DNA from: Streptomyces sp. Je 1-369
Lineage (GTDB): Bacteria; Actinomycetota; Actinomycetes; Streptomycetales; Streptomycetaceae
Assembly (NCBI RefSeq): GCF_026810505.1
Contig: NZ_CP101750.1
Location: 4,897,925-4,961,924, forward strand
DNA: 64,000 bases
Direction of reading: 5' to 3'
Shown here: positions 48,390-58,264 of the stretch, one piece after another
Position numbering within the stretch: the stretch's first letter is position 1
How the letters are laid out: each line of letters starts with the position of its first letter
Made by a program: the position numbers and the translations under genes
Notes under the pieces: generated by a model
Database searches by the model: none
What the model saw: only the letters and a program-made list of their open reading frames with translations
What the model was told of the DNA's origin: nothing

Positions 48390-49118
48390 GTGGCCGAGCA
48401 GAACTGTCTGGTGACGAACGACTGGATCTGCGGGGAATATCTCCGCACCCGCAGCCAGGAGTTGATCGACGCGACCCTGGAGCACGTCGGGATCACCGTC
48501 GTCTCCGTGGCGATCGGGGTCGCCGTGGCCCTGCCGCTCGCGCTGCTCGCACGGCGCTTCCGCTTCCTCGCGGGACCGATCCTCGGCGTGACGACCGTGC
48601 TCTACTCGGTCCCCTCGCTGGCGATGTTCTCGCTGCTCCTGCCCTTCTTCGGGCTCTCCGTCTCCTTGGTCGTCACCGGCCTCGTGCTGTACTCGCTGAC
48701 GGTCCTCGTGCGGAACATCCTGGCCGGCCTCCAGGCCGTCCCCGAGGAGGCCAGGGACGCCGCCAAGGGCATGGGGTACGGCCCGTTGAGACTGCTGTGG
48801 GAGGTGGAGCTGCCGCTCGCGCTGCCCGCGCTGCTCGCCGGCGTGCGCATCACCACGGTCTCCACGGTCGCCCTGACCACCGTCGGCGCGATCGTGGACT
48901 ACGGAGGCCTGGGCACCCTCATCCTCGACGGCCTCGACACGACCTTCAAGGCGCAGGTCCTGACCGCGTCGGTGCTCTGCGTGCTCCTCGCCGTGGTCGC
49001 CGACCTGCTGCTGCTGGGACTCCAGCGGTGGCTGACCCCGTGGACGAGAGCCCATCGCGTACGGACAGGCCGGGCGTCGAGCAAGGCGGCCGTAACGAAG
49101 GTGGCTGAGCCCGCATGA
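48390..49118 (+). CDS. ABC transporter permease (OpuCB/ProW-like)
   Basis: A 242-residue inner membrane permease with five to six helices and the EAA loop seen as VPEEARDAAKGMGYGPLRLLWEVELPLALP. It begins with the short NDWICGEYL segment typical of these subunits. I choose GTG 48390, 8 bases after GGGGGAGG; upstream in-frame starts would add non-hydrophobic sequence. Its last 4 bases overlap the next permease gene. Confidence 0.92.
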   Translation: MAEQNCLVTNDWICGEYLRTRSQELIDATLEHVGITVVSVAIGVAVALPLALLARRFRFLAGPILGVTTVLYSVPSLAMFSLLLPFFGLSVSLVVTGLVLYSLTVLVRNILAGLQAVPEEARDAAKGMGYGPLRLLWEVELPLALPALLAGVRITTVSTVALTTVGAIVDYGGLGTLILDGLDTTFKAQVLTASVLCVLLAVVADLLLLGLQRWLTPWTRAHRVRTGRASSKAAVTKVAEPA

Positions 49119-49777
49119 ACGCGATCACGGGGGCCTGGGAGTGGCTGACCACGGCCGCCAACTGGCAGGGCGAGAAGGGCGTGTGGCACCGCCTCGCCGA
49201 GCACCTGTACTTCACCGGGGTCTGCCTCGCCGTCGCCTGCGCCATCGCGCTGCCCCTGGCGCTGTACCTCGGCCACCTGGGCAAGGGCGGCGCCCTCGCC
49301 GTCAACATCTCCAACGTCGGCCGCGCGGTGCCCACGCTGGCCCTGCTGATCCTGCTCACGCTCACCCCGCTCGGCGAGCACGGTGACGCGCCGACGCTGA
49401 TCGCGCTGGTGCTGTTCGCCGTCCCGCCGCTGCTGACCAACGCCTACCTCGGGATGCGGGAGGTGGACCGCGCGGTGGTGGAGGCCGCGCGCGGGATGGG
49501 GATGAGCGGCGGTCAGCTGTTCGCGCGGGTCGAGCTGCCGCTCGCGTACCCGCTGATCATGACCGGCATACGGTCCGCGGGGGTGCAGGTCGTCGCGACG
49601 GCCACGCTCGCCGCGATGGCGGGCGAGGGCGGTCTCGGCCGGATCATCACGGCCGGGTTCAACCTCCAGAACACTCCGCAAGTGGTGGCGGGCGCCGTCC
49701 TCGTGGCGCTGCTCGCACTCCTCGTGGAGGGGGTCCTCGTGGTGGCAGGGCGGCTCTTCGACCCGATGCGGCGGTAG
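49115..49777 (+). CDS. ABC transporter permease (OpuCD/ProW-like)
   Basis: A 220-residue second permease subunit of the same importer, with the EAA motif VEAARGMGMSGGQLFARVELPLAYP and about six helices. The ATGA overlap with the upstream permease implies translational coupling. Two unequal permeases, one binding protein and a CBS-containing ATPase are the normal OpuC composition. Confidence 0.92.
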   Translation: MNAITGAWEWLTTAANWQGEKGVWHRLAEHLYFTGVCLAVACAIALPLALYLGHLGKGGALAVNISNVGRAVPTLALLILLTLTPLGEHGDAPTLIALVLFAVPPLLTNAYLGMREVDRAVVEAARGMGMSGGQLFARVELPLAYPLIMTGIRSAGVQVVATATLAAMAGEGGLGRIITAGFNLQNTPQVVAGAVLVALLALLVEGVLVVAGRLFDPMRR

Positions 49778-49845
49778 GACGGCGGGGTGCGGGCGGTCGT
49801 GGGTTCTGGTTCCTTTCTTTTCTTTCTCGAAATGGTGGTTCACCG

Positions 49846-50817
49846 ATGAACAGCACAACGCGTCGCGCGCGACGGATGGCAGGGGCGGCCGCGGCCGTCG
49901 TGGCGCTGACCGCGGGTCTCGCCGCGTGCGGCGGGGACAGCCTGGAGGACGACGGCAAGGGGGCGGACAAGGCGGGCGGTGACAAGAAGGGCTCGCTCGT
50001 GGTGGGCTCCGCGCGGTTCACCGAGCAGAAGGTGCTCGCGGAGCTCTACGTCGGCGTTCTGGCGAAGGCCGGCTATGACGCGCAGGTCAAGACCGTGCAG
50101 AACCGCGAGATCTACAAGCCCGAACTCAAGAAGGGCTCGATCGACGTCGCTCCCGAATACGCGGCGACGCTCGCGGAATTCCTGAACCTGGAGAAGAACG
50201 GCCCGAACGCCGAGACGGTCGCCTCCAGCGATCTGGACGCCACGGTGAGCGCGCTGGAGAAGCTCGCGGAGCCGGAGGGTCTGAAGGTGCTTCCGGCGGG
50301 TCGGGCGGTCGACCAGAACGCGTTCGCGGTCTCCAAGGAATACGCGAAGGAGCACAAGCTCAAGACGCTCTCGGATCTCGGCAAGTCCGGGGAGAAGGTC
50401 AAGATCGCGGCGGGCGACGAATGCGAGTCCCGCCCGTTCTGCGCGCCGGGCCTGAAGAAAAAGTACGGCATCGATGTCACCGGAATCGACCCCAAGGGCG
50501 TCGGCACCACACAGTCCAAGCAGGCAGTCAAGAACGGCACGGACCAACTGGTGCTGACCACGACGACCGACGCGACGCTGAAGAACTACGACCTCGTCAT
50601 CCTCGAGGACGACAAGAAGCTGCAGAACGCGGACAACATCCTCCCCGTCGTGAACGCGAAGGAGGCCGGTGGCAAGGAGATAGCCGCCGCGCTCGGCAAG
50701 CTCACCGAGACGCTCACGACGGACGACCTCATCGAACTAAACCGGAAGGTCGACGAGGAGCGCCAGAAGGAAGCGGATGTCGCCGAGGAGTATCTGAAGT
50801 CGAAGGGCCTCATCTGA
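49846..50817 (+). CDS. Glycine betaine/choline-type substrate-binding lipoprotein (OpuCC/ProX-like)
   Basis: A 323-residue lipoprotein. The signal sequence ends in LTAGLAAC with the lipid-modified Cys28, then a Lys/Asp/Gly-rich spacer, then a two-lobed OpuAC-type domain beginning VVGSARFTEQKVLAELYVGVLAKAGY. The GSIDVAPEYAATL and TDQLVLTTTTDATL segments match the ligand-binding lobes. It delivers a quaternary ammonium or proline-type osmoprotectant to the permeases. Codon use is slightly less GC-rich than its neighbours. Confidence 0.92.
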   Translation: MNSTTRRARRMAGAAAAVVALTAGLAACGGDSLEDDGKGADKAGGDKKGSLVVGSARFTEQKVLAELYVGVLAKAGYDAQVKTVQNREIYKPELKKGSIDVAPEYAATLAEFLNLEKNGPNAETVASSDLDATVSALEKLAEPEGLKVLPAGRAVDQNAFAVSKEYAKEHKLKTLSDLGKSGEKVKIAAGDECESRPFCAPGLKKKYGIDVTGIDPKGVGTTQSKQAVKNGTDQLVLTTTTDATLKNYDLVILEDDKKLQNADNILPVVNAKEAGGKEIAAALGKLTETLTTDDLIELNRKVDEERQKEADVAEEYLKSKGLI

Positions 50818-50980
50818 AGATGATCAAGAAAAGCGCCGAGAAGTTCTGTAGTCACAGCGGAAGTTGAGCGCTGAAACAAGTTGTAAGAGGGGTGGAGAGT
50901 TGCGGCGAGTTACGGACGTGGTGCCTGCTTTTTCCCGGTCGGGGCACCAGACTTCGCCTACGCGCGGTAAGTTTCTGGCC

Positions 50981-52087
50981 ATGCCACGTGGACGCCACCG
51001 CCATTCCCCACCCCTGCACAGGCTGCTTCCTCCTTCGACGGTCGCAGGCGTTTCGATTCTCAGCGCCGGCGGCGCCTGGATGTTCGCGGAACCGGTCGTG
51101 CTCCGCGGGCTCGTCGCGGCCGCGGCCGCCGCTGCCGTCATCGGGTCGGTCGTCATGCGCCGCTGGGACCAGACGGCGGGCAAGCGCGTCGCCGAGCTCA
51201 CCCGCGCCCGCGCAAGTGATGAGTGGCGCTACGAGGAACGGATAGCCGAGGCCGAGTCCGACCTGGAGGAGTCCCGCGAGCTGCGGGGCAGGCTCGAGAC
51301 GAAGCTGCGCGCCAAGCGTGCGGAGCTCGCGGCCCTGCGCAACGAACACGCCGCGCTCCTGCGGCGGTACGCGACCGCGGAGACGGAGCGGGCCAGCGCC
51401 CTGGAGGGGCGGCGGCTGCTCGCCATCGAGGCGACGTCCTCGGGGCCGCCCGCGCTGCCCGCTTCGGGTGCGGCGTCCGGTTCCGGTGCCGAGGACCTGG
51501 TGCCCGCGGTGCGCGCGGGTGCGCCGGGGCGCGTGCCGTCCACGCCCGCGCCGCGTACGGAGGCCTCCTCGCCCACGGAGACTCCTTCGCCCACGGAGAC
51601 TCCCTCGCGTACGGAGACGCCCGCGGCGCGTGCGCAGACCTCTGCCAGGCCGGGGGCGTCTCCCACGCCCTCGCTGTTCCTGCGGGCCAACGCGGCGCTC
51701 GACCGCATGACTCCGCCCGCACCACCGGAAACGGAGGACGAGTCGCGGGGGAAGCCCGGGGCGGCCGATGGATACGCCGGGCACGAGCGCGCGGTCGCCG
51801 TCGCGCCGCCCGCGCAGTCGCGACGTCAGGCTCCCCAGGGCGGGTTCGACTTCTTCGGTACGAAGAACGTGGCTCCGGCCGCGCTGGAGTCCGTGCAGAA
51901 CGAGGACCTCGCCGACGTGGTGGGCGAGGAGGCCCTCGCGGTCCACAAGGCGGAGACCGAGGGCGAGTTCAAGGACGCGCCCGAGGGGGACGCGGCGCGC
52001 GGAGTCGGCCAGGTCATCGACCTGACGGCCCACGACGAGACGGAACAGATCGACGTGGGGGAACTGCGTACGGCCCTCCGGGCGTAA
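50981..52087 (+). CDS. Membrane-anchored coiled-coil protein, function unknown
   Basis: A 368-residue protein I do not recognise. Two hydrophobic helices near the N-terminus (about 20-40 and 45-62) are followed by a charged heptad-like region (about 70-140, rich in Arg, Glu and Ala: AEAESDLEESRELRGRLETKLRAKRAELAALRNEHAALLRR) that should form a coiled coil. A Pro/Thr/Ser-rich part has PTETPSPTETPSRTET repeats, and the acidic C-terminus contains a GGFDFFGTKN segment. It is likely actinomycete-specific. I start at ATG 50981 because it precedes the hydrophobic pair closely; a longer frame from 50864 is possible. No strong ribosome binding site. Confidence 0.72.
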   Translation: MPRGRHRHSPPLHRLLPPSTVAGVSILSAGGAWMFAEPVVLRGLVAAAAAAAVIGSVVMRRWDQTAGKRVAELTRARASDEWRYEERIAEAESDLEESRELRGRLETKLRAKRAELAALRNEHAALLRRYATAETERASALEGRRLLAIEATSSGPPALPASGAASGSGAEDLVPAVRAGAPGRVPSTPAPRTEASSPTETPSPTETPSRTETPAARAQTSARPGASPTPSLFLRANAALDRMTPPAPPETEDESRGKPGAADGYAGHERAVAVAPPAQSRRQAPQGGFDFFGTKNVAPAALESVQNEDLADVVGEEALAVHKAETEGEFKDAPEGDAARGVGQVIDLTAHDETEQIDVGELRTALRA

Positions 52088-52116
52088 CGCTCCCCCGAGG
52101 GCGGGGCCCGCAGGGG

Positions 52117-53460
52117 TCAGGCCATCCAGCGGTCCGGGAGGGCCTCCCTGCGACCCGTTCGGGAGCGGTCCGCCTGGGCGCGGAGGAGTGTCGCCGCCTC
52201 GTCCGCGGGGCGTAGGCGGGCCGCCACCGTCTTGTCGGCGCCCGTGTCCACCCGTACGTCCGCCACGCCCTTGAACCGCTCCCAGGGGCCCTGGGAGAGC
52301 CGTACGCTCTGGACCTTCGCGTGCGGGACGAGGGACAGACGGCGTCTGAGCAGGCCGTGGCGGGCCGCGAAGACCTCATCGGTGATCGCGAGCCCGTACC
52401 CCTTCCACCAGAGCGGCACGCACCACGCCGCACGCGCGGGCGGCCGCACGAGGTCCGCCGCATCCGGCACCCGCACCCCCGGCAGGACCCGCCCGATCAC
52501 CTCCTCGGCGAGCTCGCGCGGCGCGACCGGCACCAGCACGCTGTTGGCCGAGCCCGCCACGTCCAGCTCGACCCGCACCCAGCCGCGCCGCCGCCACAGC
52601 AACGGCTGCACCACATGCACCGTCTGCACCCGGCCCGGCGGCACCGTCTCATGTGCCTTGTCGAGCAGCCCGTGGTCGATGCGGATGCCGTCGGGGGACT
52701 CGCCCACCGTCCAGTCGTACTCCTTGATGAACCGGCCGCCGCTGCTCGCGAACGCGCCGCCCAGCATGGGGACGGCGGCCCCGAGGGCCGTCCACAGGCT
52801 GTGGGTGCCGAACCAGATGAAGGCGGGCACCACGGTCGCGGCGAGCAGCATCCCCCAGGGTGCGCCGGTGAGCAGCAGGGAGAGGGCGAGCACGCGCGGC
52901 TGGACGTGCAGCAGGCCCCGCACCGGCGCCTCGCCGACCCCGCGCGCCTCCTCGGGGGCGAAACCCGCCGCCCGCGCGAGGAGTTCGGCCCGCAGCTCGG
53001 CCGCTTCGCGCTCACCGAGGTAGGCCAGCTCGTCCTTCTTCTCCGCCCCGACGACATCCAGTTTGAGCTTGGCGACCCCCGCGATGCGGGCCAGCAGCGG
53101 ACGTGTCACGTCGACGGCCTGGAGCCGGTCGAGGCGGATGTGGGCGGTGCGCCGGAAGAACAGCCCGGTGCGGATGCGCAACTCCGTGTCGGTGACGCAG
53201 AAGTGCGTGAACCACCAGCTCAGGAAGCCGTACAGCGCGCCGCCGACCACCACGGCCACGCTGCCGAGGAGCAGGGTGGTGGCGGTCAGCGCGGAGAGGC
53301 GCTGCTGCGTGCCGTTCGGGTCGTGGACCGCCCAGCCCACCAGGACCGCGAAGGGCGCCCACGCGCGGCGCAGCGGCGTGAAGGGGTGCAGGCGCCGCTC
53401 CGGCACCGCGCCGTCGGCCCCGGGACGGGTTGCGTCCGCCGCTTCCCGTACGCCCTTCAC
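52117..53460 (-). CDS. Bacterial PH-domain membrane protein (YdbT/DUF304 type), larger of a pair
   Basis: A 447-residue protein with repeated hydrophobic pairs each followed by a bPH2 (PF03703-type) domain: [29 protein letters not shown] (about 98-126), and [31 protein letters not shown] and [34 protein letters not shown] later. This matches YdbT-like proteins, which occur as a long and short gene pair of unknown membrane function; the pair is associated with bacteriocin tolerance in Bacillus. GTG start overlaps the stop of the smaller partner (GTGA). Confidence 0.85.
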   Translation of the reverse strand: MKGVREAADATRPGADGAVPERRLHPFTPLRRAWAPFAVLVGWAVHDPNGTQQRLSALTATTLLLGSVAVVVGGALYGFLSWWFTHFCVTDTELRIRTGLFFRRTAHIRLDRLQAVDVTRPLLARIAGVAKLKLDVVGAEKKDELAYLGEREAAELRAELLARAAGFAPEEARGVGEAPVRGLLHVQPRVLALSLLLTGAPWGMLLAATVVPAFIWFGTHSLWTALGAAVPMLGGAFASSGGRFIKEYDWTVGESPDGIRIDHGLLDKAHETVPPGRVQTVHVVQPLLWRRRGWVRVELDVAGSANSVLVPVAPRELAEEVIGRVLPGVRVPDAADLVRPPARAAWCVPLWWKGYGLAITDEVFAARHGLLRRRLSLVPHAKVQSVRLSQGPWERFKGVADVRVDTGADKTVAARLRPADEAATLLRAQADRSRTGRREALPDRWMA

Positions 53461-53966
53461 AGCCCCGCCGATCGGGCCTCGCCGAGCTCCGTCAGCCGGT
53501 CGCGCAACCGCTCCGCCTCCTCGGGGAGCAGCCCCGGGATGCGTGCGTCGGTGGCCGCCGCCGCGGTGCGCAGCTGGACGCTCGCGAGTCCGAAGCGGCG
53601 CTCGACGGGTCCCGAGGTCACCTCGACGAGCTGCATCCGGCCGTACGGCACGACCGTCTCCTTGCGCCAGAGCACGCCCCGGCTGATGAGCAGGTCGTCG
53701 GCCCGCTCCGCGTACCGCCACGAGCGCCAGTTGCGGCCGAGCACCCGCCATCCCCAGGCGACGACGGCGAGCGGCACCAGCGCGAACGCGGCCCAGGCGG
53801 GCCCCGCGAACAGGCCGAGCGGGATCCCGACGGCCACCGCGACCGGCACGAGCCAGACCACCAGCAGAAGCCGCCGCAGCCTCAGCAGCCCCCGCGGCAG
53901 TCCGGACCACACCGGCTCGGCCCGCTCCCGCGCCGGCCCTGCCGGCCCCGCTGTCCCCGTGTCCAT
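53457..53966 (-). CDS. Bacterial PH-domain membrane protein (YdbS type), smaller of a pair
   Basis: A 169-residue protein: two hydrophobic helices (about 28-70) followed by one bPH2 domain ([49 protein letters not shown]). It is the short partner of the gene at 52117-53460 (YdbS/YdbT arrangement). ATG 53966 is chosen; upstream starts would extend into the divergent nuoD2 promoter region. Confidence 0.85.
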   Translation of the reverse strand: MDTGTAGPAGPARERAEPVWSGLPRGLLRLRRLLLVVWLVPVAVAVGIPLGLFAGPAWAAFALVPLAVVAWGWRVLGRNWRSWRYAERADDLLISRGVLWRKETVVPYGRMQLVEVTSGPVERRFGLASVQLRTAAAATDARIPGLLPEEAERLRDRLTELGEARSAGL

Positions 53967-54021
53967 GCCCCAAGCGTACGTAGGGCCGCTGACACGGCGG
54001 CGCGTGCGAGAGACTGTGGCC

Positions 54022-55185
54022 ATGAGTCCCACGACGGAGACCACCACGGAGACCACGCTCGGCATCGGCGGAGCGGCCGAGAGCACCGACATGGTGCTCA
54101 ACATCGGCCCTCAGCACCCGTCCACGCACGGTGTGCTCCGCCTCCGCCTGGTCCTCGACGGCGAGCGCATCCAGCACGCGGAGCCGGTCATCGGCTACAT
54201 GCACCGCGGTGCGGAGAAGCTCTTCGAGGCGCGGGACTACCGGCAGATCGTGATGCTGGCCAACCGCCACGACTGGCTGTCGGCGTTCTCGAACGAGCTG
54301 GGCGTCGTCATGGCCGTGGAGCGGATGCTCGGCATGGAGGTCCCGGAGCGCGCCGTCTGGCTGCGCACGCTCCTCGCCGAGCTGAACCGCACCCTGAACC
54401 ACCTGATGTTCCTCGGGTCCTACCCGCTCGAACTGGGCGGGATCACCCCGGTGTTCCACGCGTTCCGCGAGCGCGAGGAGCTCCAGAACGTGATGGAGGA
54501 GATCTCCGGCGGCCGCATGCACTACATGTTCAACCGCGTGGGCGGCCTCAAGGAGGACCTGCCCGCCGGATGGACCACCCGCGCGCGGGAGGCGGTCGCG
54601 TCGGTGCGGTCGCGCATGGACGTGTACGACCGTCTGGTGCTCGGCAACGAGATCTTCCGGGGCCGTACGCGCGGCGTCGGTGTCCTCAGCCCGGAGGCGG
54701 TGCATGCCTACGGAGTGAGTGGTCCCATCGCGCGCGCCTCCGGGGTCGACCTCGACCTGCGCCGTGACGAGCCTTACCTGGCTTACGGCGAACTCCAGGA
54801 CACGCTGAAGGTCGTCACGCGCCAGGAGGGCGACTGCCTGGCGCGCTTCGAGTGCCTCCTGGAACAGACCCACAACGCCCTGGACCTCGCCGACGCCTGC
54901 CTGGACCGGATCGCCGGGCTCCCGCAGGGGCCGGTCAACCAGCGGCTGCCGAAGGTCCTGAAGGCCCCGGAGGGCCACACGTACGCGTGGACCGAGAACC
55001 CTCTCGGCATCAACGGCTACTACCTCGTCAGCAAGGGCGAGAAGACCCCGTACCGCCTCAAGCTGCGCTCGGCGTCGTACAACAACATCCAGGCGCTCAC
55101 CGAGCTCCTTCCGGGGCAGCTGGTCGCGGACATGGTGGCGATCCTGGGGTCACTGTTCTTCGTGGTCGGCGACATCGACAAGTAG
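54022..55185 (+). CDS. nuoD2: NADH-quinone oxidoreductase subunit D-like protein (NuoD2)
   Basis: A 387-residue homologue of the 49-kDa (NDUFS2/NuoD) subunit of complex I, which lines the quinone site. It has [41 protein letters not shown] and the C-terminal LRSASYNNI. It stands alone, outside a nuo operon, as a second NuoD copy does in other Streptomyces as I recall. Arg62 of the HRGAEKL motif corresponds to the arginine that NDUFAF7 dimethylates in mitochondrial NDUFS2. Its 3' end overlaps the convergent methyltransferase gene by 36 bases. Confidence 0.92.
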   Translation: MSPTTETTTETTLGIGGAAESTDMVLNIGPQHPSTHGVLRLRLVLDGERIQHAEPVIGYMHRGAEKLFEARDYRQIVMLANRHDWLSAFSNELGVVMAVERMLGMEVPERAVWLRTLLAELNRTLNHLMFLGSYPLELGGITPVFHAFREREELQNVMEEISGGRMHYMFNRVGGLKEDLPAGWTTRAREAVASVRSRMDVYDRLVLGNEIFRGRTRGVGVLSPEAVHAYGVSGPIARASGVDLDLRRDEPYLAYGELQDTLKVVTRQEGDCLARFECLLEQTHNALDLADACLDRIAGLPQGPVNQRLPKVLKAPEGHTYAWTENPLGINGYYLVSKGEKTPYRLKLRSASYNNIQALTELLPGQLVADMVAILGSLFFVVGDIDK

Positions 55186-56199
55186 AGGGTCATCGGCCAG
55201 TAGCGCCCCCAGGGCGACGCCGACCGGCTGCAGCAGCCACCCGAAGTCGCCGAGGCCGCCGGGCGCGGTGAGCTCCGCGGCCTCTCCCGCGCGTGTGAGG
55301 GCGCGTACGTACGCCGCCGGGTCGGTGGAGGCGAGCGTGAGCGGCGGTCGGCCGCCGCTCACGCCCAGCGCGCCGAGCGCGGCCCGCTGGGTGAGCAGCG
55401 CGGATCCGTCCGCCGCGCAGGCGTCCAGCGCCACATGCGCCGTGATGTCGCAGCTGCCGTCGGGCACGGGCGCCGTCTCGCGGCCCTCTCTGAAGCCCGT
55501 CAGCGTCCCGAAGGGCGGGCGGGCGCCCCGGGTGTGTGCGTAGTCGACGGCGACCGCGAGGCCGCGCGTCAGGGTCGCCGTGGCGGCCGCCCACGCCCCG
55601 TCCCGGGGACGCCCGATCTCCGCGCGCAGGCCGGGCTCGGGGGCCAGTGGCCACCAGTGCGCCAGCCACTGCGCGTCCGGCCCGTCCACGGGGTCGCCCG
55701 GAGCCTCGGTGCCGTCGCCGTCCACGAGCACGCGGCGCGGCACTCCGTCTTCGTCGACCTCGACGACGTCCACCGGGACGTTGTCCAGCCACTCGTTGGC
55801 GAACAGCAGGCCCGTGACGCCGGCCGGCGGAGTGCTCCGCCACTCGACGCGCGGGTCGAGGTCCGCCGGGCGCTCCGCGAGCTCCACCGCGTACGCACGC
55901 ACGCGTGCCGCCACATCGGAGGGGAGCGCGGCGAGTACGGCCGCGGTGAGTTCGCCGCGGCCCGCCCCCATGTCCACGAAGGCCACCTCGTACGGGTGAC
56001 CGAGCTCCGCGTCCAGGCGGGCCAGGAGACGCGCCACGGCGCCCGCGTAGAGGGGCGAGGCGTGCACGGAAGTGCGGAAGTGGGCGGCGGGTCCATCGGG
56101 TCGGCGATAGAAGCCCTGAGGGCCGTACAGGGCGGCCTCCGTGGCCTCGCGCCAGCCGCGCGGGGCGGTCGTCCGTAGCACTTCCTTGTCGTTCGTCAC
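55150..56199 (-). CDS. SAM-dependent methyltransferase, MidA/NDUFAF7 (DUF185) family
   Basis: A 349-residue methyltransferase. The family opening YGPQGFYRR...[22 protein letters not shown], the SAM motif [11 protein letters not shown] and [14 protein letters not shown] are all present. Eukaryotic NDUFAF7/MidA methylates an arginine of the complex I subunit NDUFS2. The neighbouring convergent gene encodes the bacterial counterpart of that subunit, which makes NuoD2 the obvious candidate substrate. Function by homology; substrate by context only. Confidence 0.87.
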   Translation of the reverse strand: MTNDKEVLRTTAPRGWREATEAALYGPQGFYRRPDGPAAHFRTSVHASPLYAGAVARLLARLDAELGHPYEVAFVDMGAGRGELTAAVLAALPSDVAARVRAYAVELAERPADLDPRVEWRSTPPAGVTGLLFANEWLDNVPVDVVEVDEDGVPRRVLVDGDGTEAPGDPVDGPDAQWLAHWWPLAPEPGLRAEIGRPRDGAWAAATATLTRGLAVAVDYAHTRGARPPFGTLTGFREGRETAPVPDGSCDITAHVALDACAADGSALLTQRAALGALGVSGGRPPLTLASTDPAAYVRALTRAGEAAELTAPGGLGDFGWLLQPVGVALGALLADDPLLVDVADHEEQ

Positions 56200-56232
56200 A
56201 GCCCGCAGGCTAAGCGGGCCTCCACCTTGGGG

Positions 56233-56244
56233 AGTACATGTACT
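56233..56244. promoter_or_regulatory. Palindrome AGTACATGTACT between methyltransferase and sensor kinase genes
   Basis: A perfect 12-base palindrome in the divergent gap between the methyltransferase gene (starting at 56199, -) and the sensor kinase gene (56306, +). It could be a binding site for the adjacent response regulator or simply chance; there is only one copy in the gap. Confidence 0.35.
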
Positions 56245-56305
56245 TGCTACGGATCGGACCTCCGGTTGACCCGGGGGCGCCGATGGCCTGCCTACGCTGG
56301 GTTAC

Positions 56306-57508
56306 GTGCAGCGCCTCTATGACTTCCTCCGCAGACACCCGACCTGGGTCGACGGCTTCTGGGCCTTCGTCCTCCTCGGGATCTCCGGGATCGGTCTGGT
56401 GGCCATGGCCGAGGGGGGCGGACGCGAGCCGCGGATGCTCTCGATCCCCGTCGCCATCGGGCTCTCCCTGGTGGTGACGCTGCGCCGACGCGCCACCGAG
56501 AAGATGCTGGTGCTCGCCGCGGTCATCGGTTTCCTGCAGCTCGTCTTCGACGTGGAGACGATGCCCTCGAACTTCGCGATGCTGGTGATCGTCTACACCG
56601 CGGCGGCCGACGGAACGCGCTGGGCCTCGCGCTTCGCGCTGATCGGCGGCCTGTGCGCGGCCCCGCTGGCGATGATGCGCTGGCCCACGGAGAACACCAG
56701 CACCTTCGGGCTCGTCTTCTTCACGATGTTCCAGATCGTGCCCTTCGTGCTCGCCTGGGTCCTCGGCGACTCCATCCGCACCCGCCGCGCCTACTTCGCG
56801 CAGCTGGAGGAGCGCGCCGACCGCCTGGAGCGGGAGCGCGAGGCGCAGTCGAAGGTGGCGGTGGCGGCCGAGCGGGCCCGGATCGCCCGCGAGCTGCACG
56901 ACGTCGTGGCCCACAACGTCTCGGTGATGGTGGTCCAGGCCGACGGCGCCGCGTACGTCCTCGACGCCGCGCCCGACCAGGCCAGGAAGGCCCTGGAGAC
57001 CATCTCGGGCACCGGCCGCCAGGCCCTCGCCGAGATGCGCAGGCTGCTCGGTGTGCTGCGCACCGGGGAGCCCGAGGAGAGCGGCGAGTACGTTCCGCAG
57101 CCCGACGTCGAGCAGCTCGACGAACTCATCGAGCAGGTCCGCACCGCAGGCCTGCCCGTCGACTACAAGGTCGAGGGCACCCCGCGCCCCCTGCCCAGCG
57201 GCGTGGAGCTCACCGCGTACCGCATCGTGCAGGAGGCCCTCACCAACACCCGCAAGCACGGCGGCGAGAACGCCGGGGCGAGCGTGCGCCTGGTGTACTT
57301 CGACGACGGCCTGGGGTTGCTGGTCGAGGACGACGGCAAGGGCGCACCGCACGAGCTGTACGAGGACGGCGGGGCCGACGGCAGCGGGCACGGCCTGATC
57401 GGCATGCGCGAGCGGGTCGGCATGGTCGGCGGCACGCTCGACGCGGGGCCGCGTCCCGGCGGCGGCTTCCGGATCAGTGCGCTGCTGCCGCTCAAGCCCG
57501 CACACTGA
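56306..57508 (+). CDS. Two-component sensor histidine kinase (NarL/LuxR-system type)
   Basis: A 400-residue HisKA_3-type kinase. About six hydrophobic helices (15-155) are followed by a short coiled coil and the dimerisation domain with the phospho-accepting His198 in ARIARELHDVVAHN, then an HATPase domain with ALTNTRKH, DDGKG and GHGLIGMRER. The start is GTG. The response regulator follows after 61 bases. The sensed signal is unknown; the absence of an extracellular domain suggests membrane or internal sensing. Confidence 0.93.
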   Translation: MQRLYDFLRRHPTWVDGFWAFVLLGISGIGLVAMAEGGGREPRMLSIPVAIGLSLVVTLRRRATEKMLVLAAVIGFLQLVFDVETMPSNFAMLVIVYTAAADGTRWASRFALIGGLCAAPLAMMRWPTENTSTFGLVFFTMFQIVPFVLAWVLGDSIRTRRAYFAQLEERADRLEREREAQSKVAVAAERARIARELHDVVAHNVSVMVVQADGAAYVLDAAPDQARKALETISGTGRQALAEMRRLLGVLRTGEPEESGEYVPQPDVEQLDELIEQVRTAGLPVDYKVEGTPRPLPSGVELTAYRIVQEALTNTRKHGGENAGASVRLVYFDDGLGLLVEDDGKGAPHELYEDGGADGSGHGLIGMRERVGMVGGTLDAGPRPGGGFRISALLPLKPAH

Positions 57509-57569
57509 TCACACCACCTGACAGTCTTATGTGAGCCGACAGCCCTCAGCCCTTTGGAAGGACCCCTTG

Positions 57570-58241
57570 ATGTCGATCCGCGTGATGCTCGTCGACGACC
57601 AGGTGCTGCTGCGCACCGGGTTCCGGATGGTGCTCGCCGCCCAGCCGGACATGGACGTGGTCGCGGAGGCGGGCGACGGCGTGGAGGCCCTGGAGGTGCT
57701 GCGCGGGACCGAGGTCGACGTGGTGCTGATGGACGTCCGCATGCCGAAGCTGGACGGCGTGGAGACGACCCGGCGCATCTGCCAGGACGCGAACCCGCCG
57801 AAGGTGCTGATCCTGACCACGTTCGACCTCGACGAGTACGCCTTCTCGGGGCTGAAGGCCGGGGCGTCCGGCTTCATGCTCAAGGACGTGCCCCCGGGGG
57901 AGCTGCTCGCCGCGATCCGCTCCGTGCACAGCGGCGACGCGGTGGTCGCGCCGTCGACCACGCGACGGCTCCTCGACCGCTTCGCGCCGATGCTGCCGAA
58001 CGCCGGGGGACAGCCGCAGCACAAGCACCTGGAGCGCCTCACCGACCGCGAGCGCGAGGTCATGATCCTGGTCGCCCAGGGTCTGTCGAACGGCGAGATC
58101 GCCGCCCGGCTCGTCCTGTCGGAGGCGACCGTGAAGACGCACGTCGGACGCATCCTGACCAAGCTGGACCTGCGGGACCGGGTGCAGGTGGTGGTCCTCG
58201 CGTACGAGACGGGACTCGTGCGGGCCGGAGGCAACTCCTAG
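57570..58241 (+). CDS. LuxR/NarL-type response regulator
   Basis: A 223-residue regulator: receiver domain (1-120) with DD at 9-10, phosphorylated Asp55 in LMDVRMP, and Lys in FMLKD, then a LuxR-type helix-turn-helix (about 155-215) with [46 protein letters not shown] 57570 has GGAAGG 8 bases upstream. It pairs with the kinase just upstream. Confidence 0.94.
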   Translation: MSIRVMLVDDQVLLRTGFRMVLAAQPDMDVVAEAGDGVEALEVLRGTEVDVVLMDVRMPKLDGVETTRRICQDANPPKVLILTTFDLDEYAFSGLKAGASGFMLKDVPPGELLAAIRSVHSGDAVVAPSTTRRLLDRFAPMLPNAGGQPQHKHLERLTDREREVMILVAQGLSNGEIAARLVLSEATVKTHVGRILTKLDLRDRVQVVVLAYETGLVRAGGNS

Positions 58242-58264
58242 GGCATACGGCTCGCCGGGGGGGG

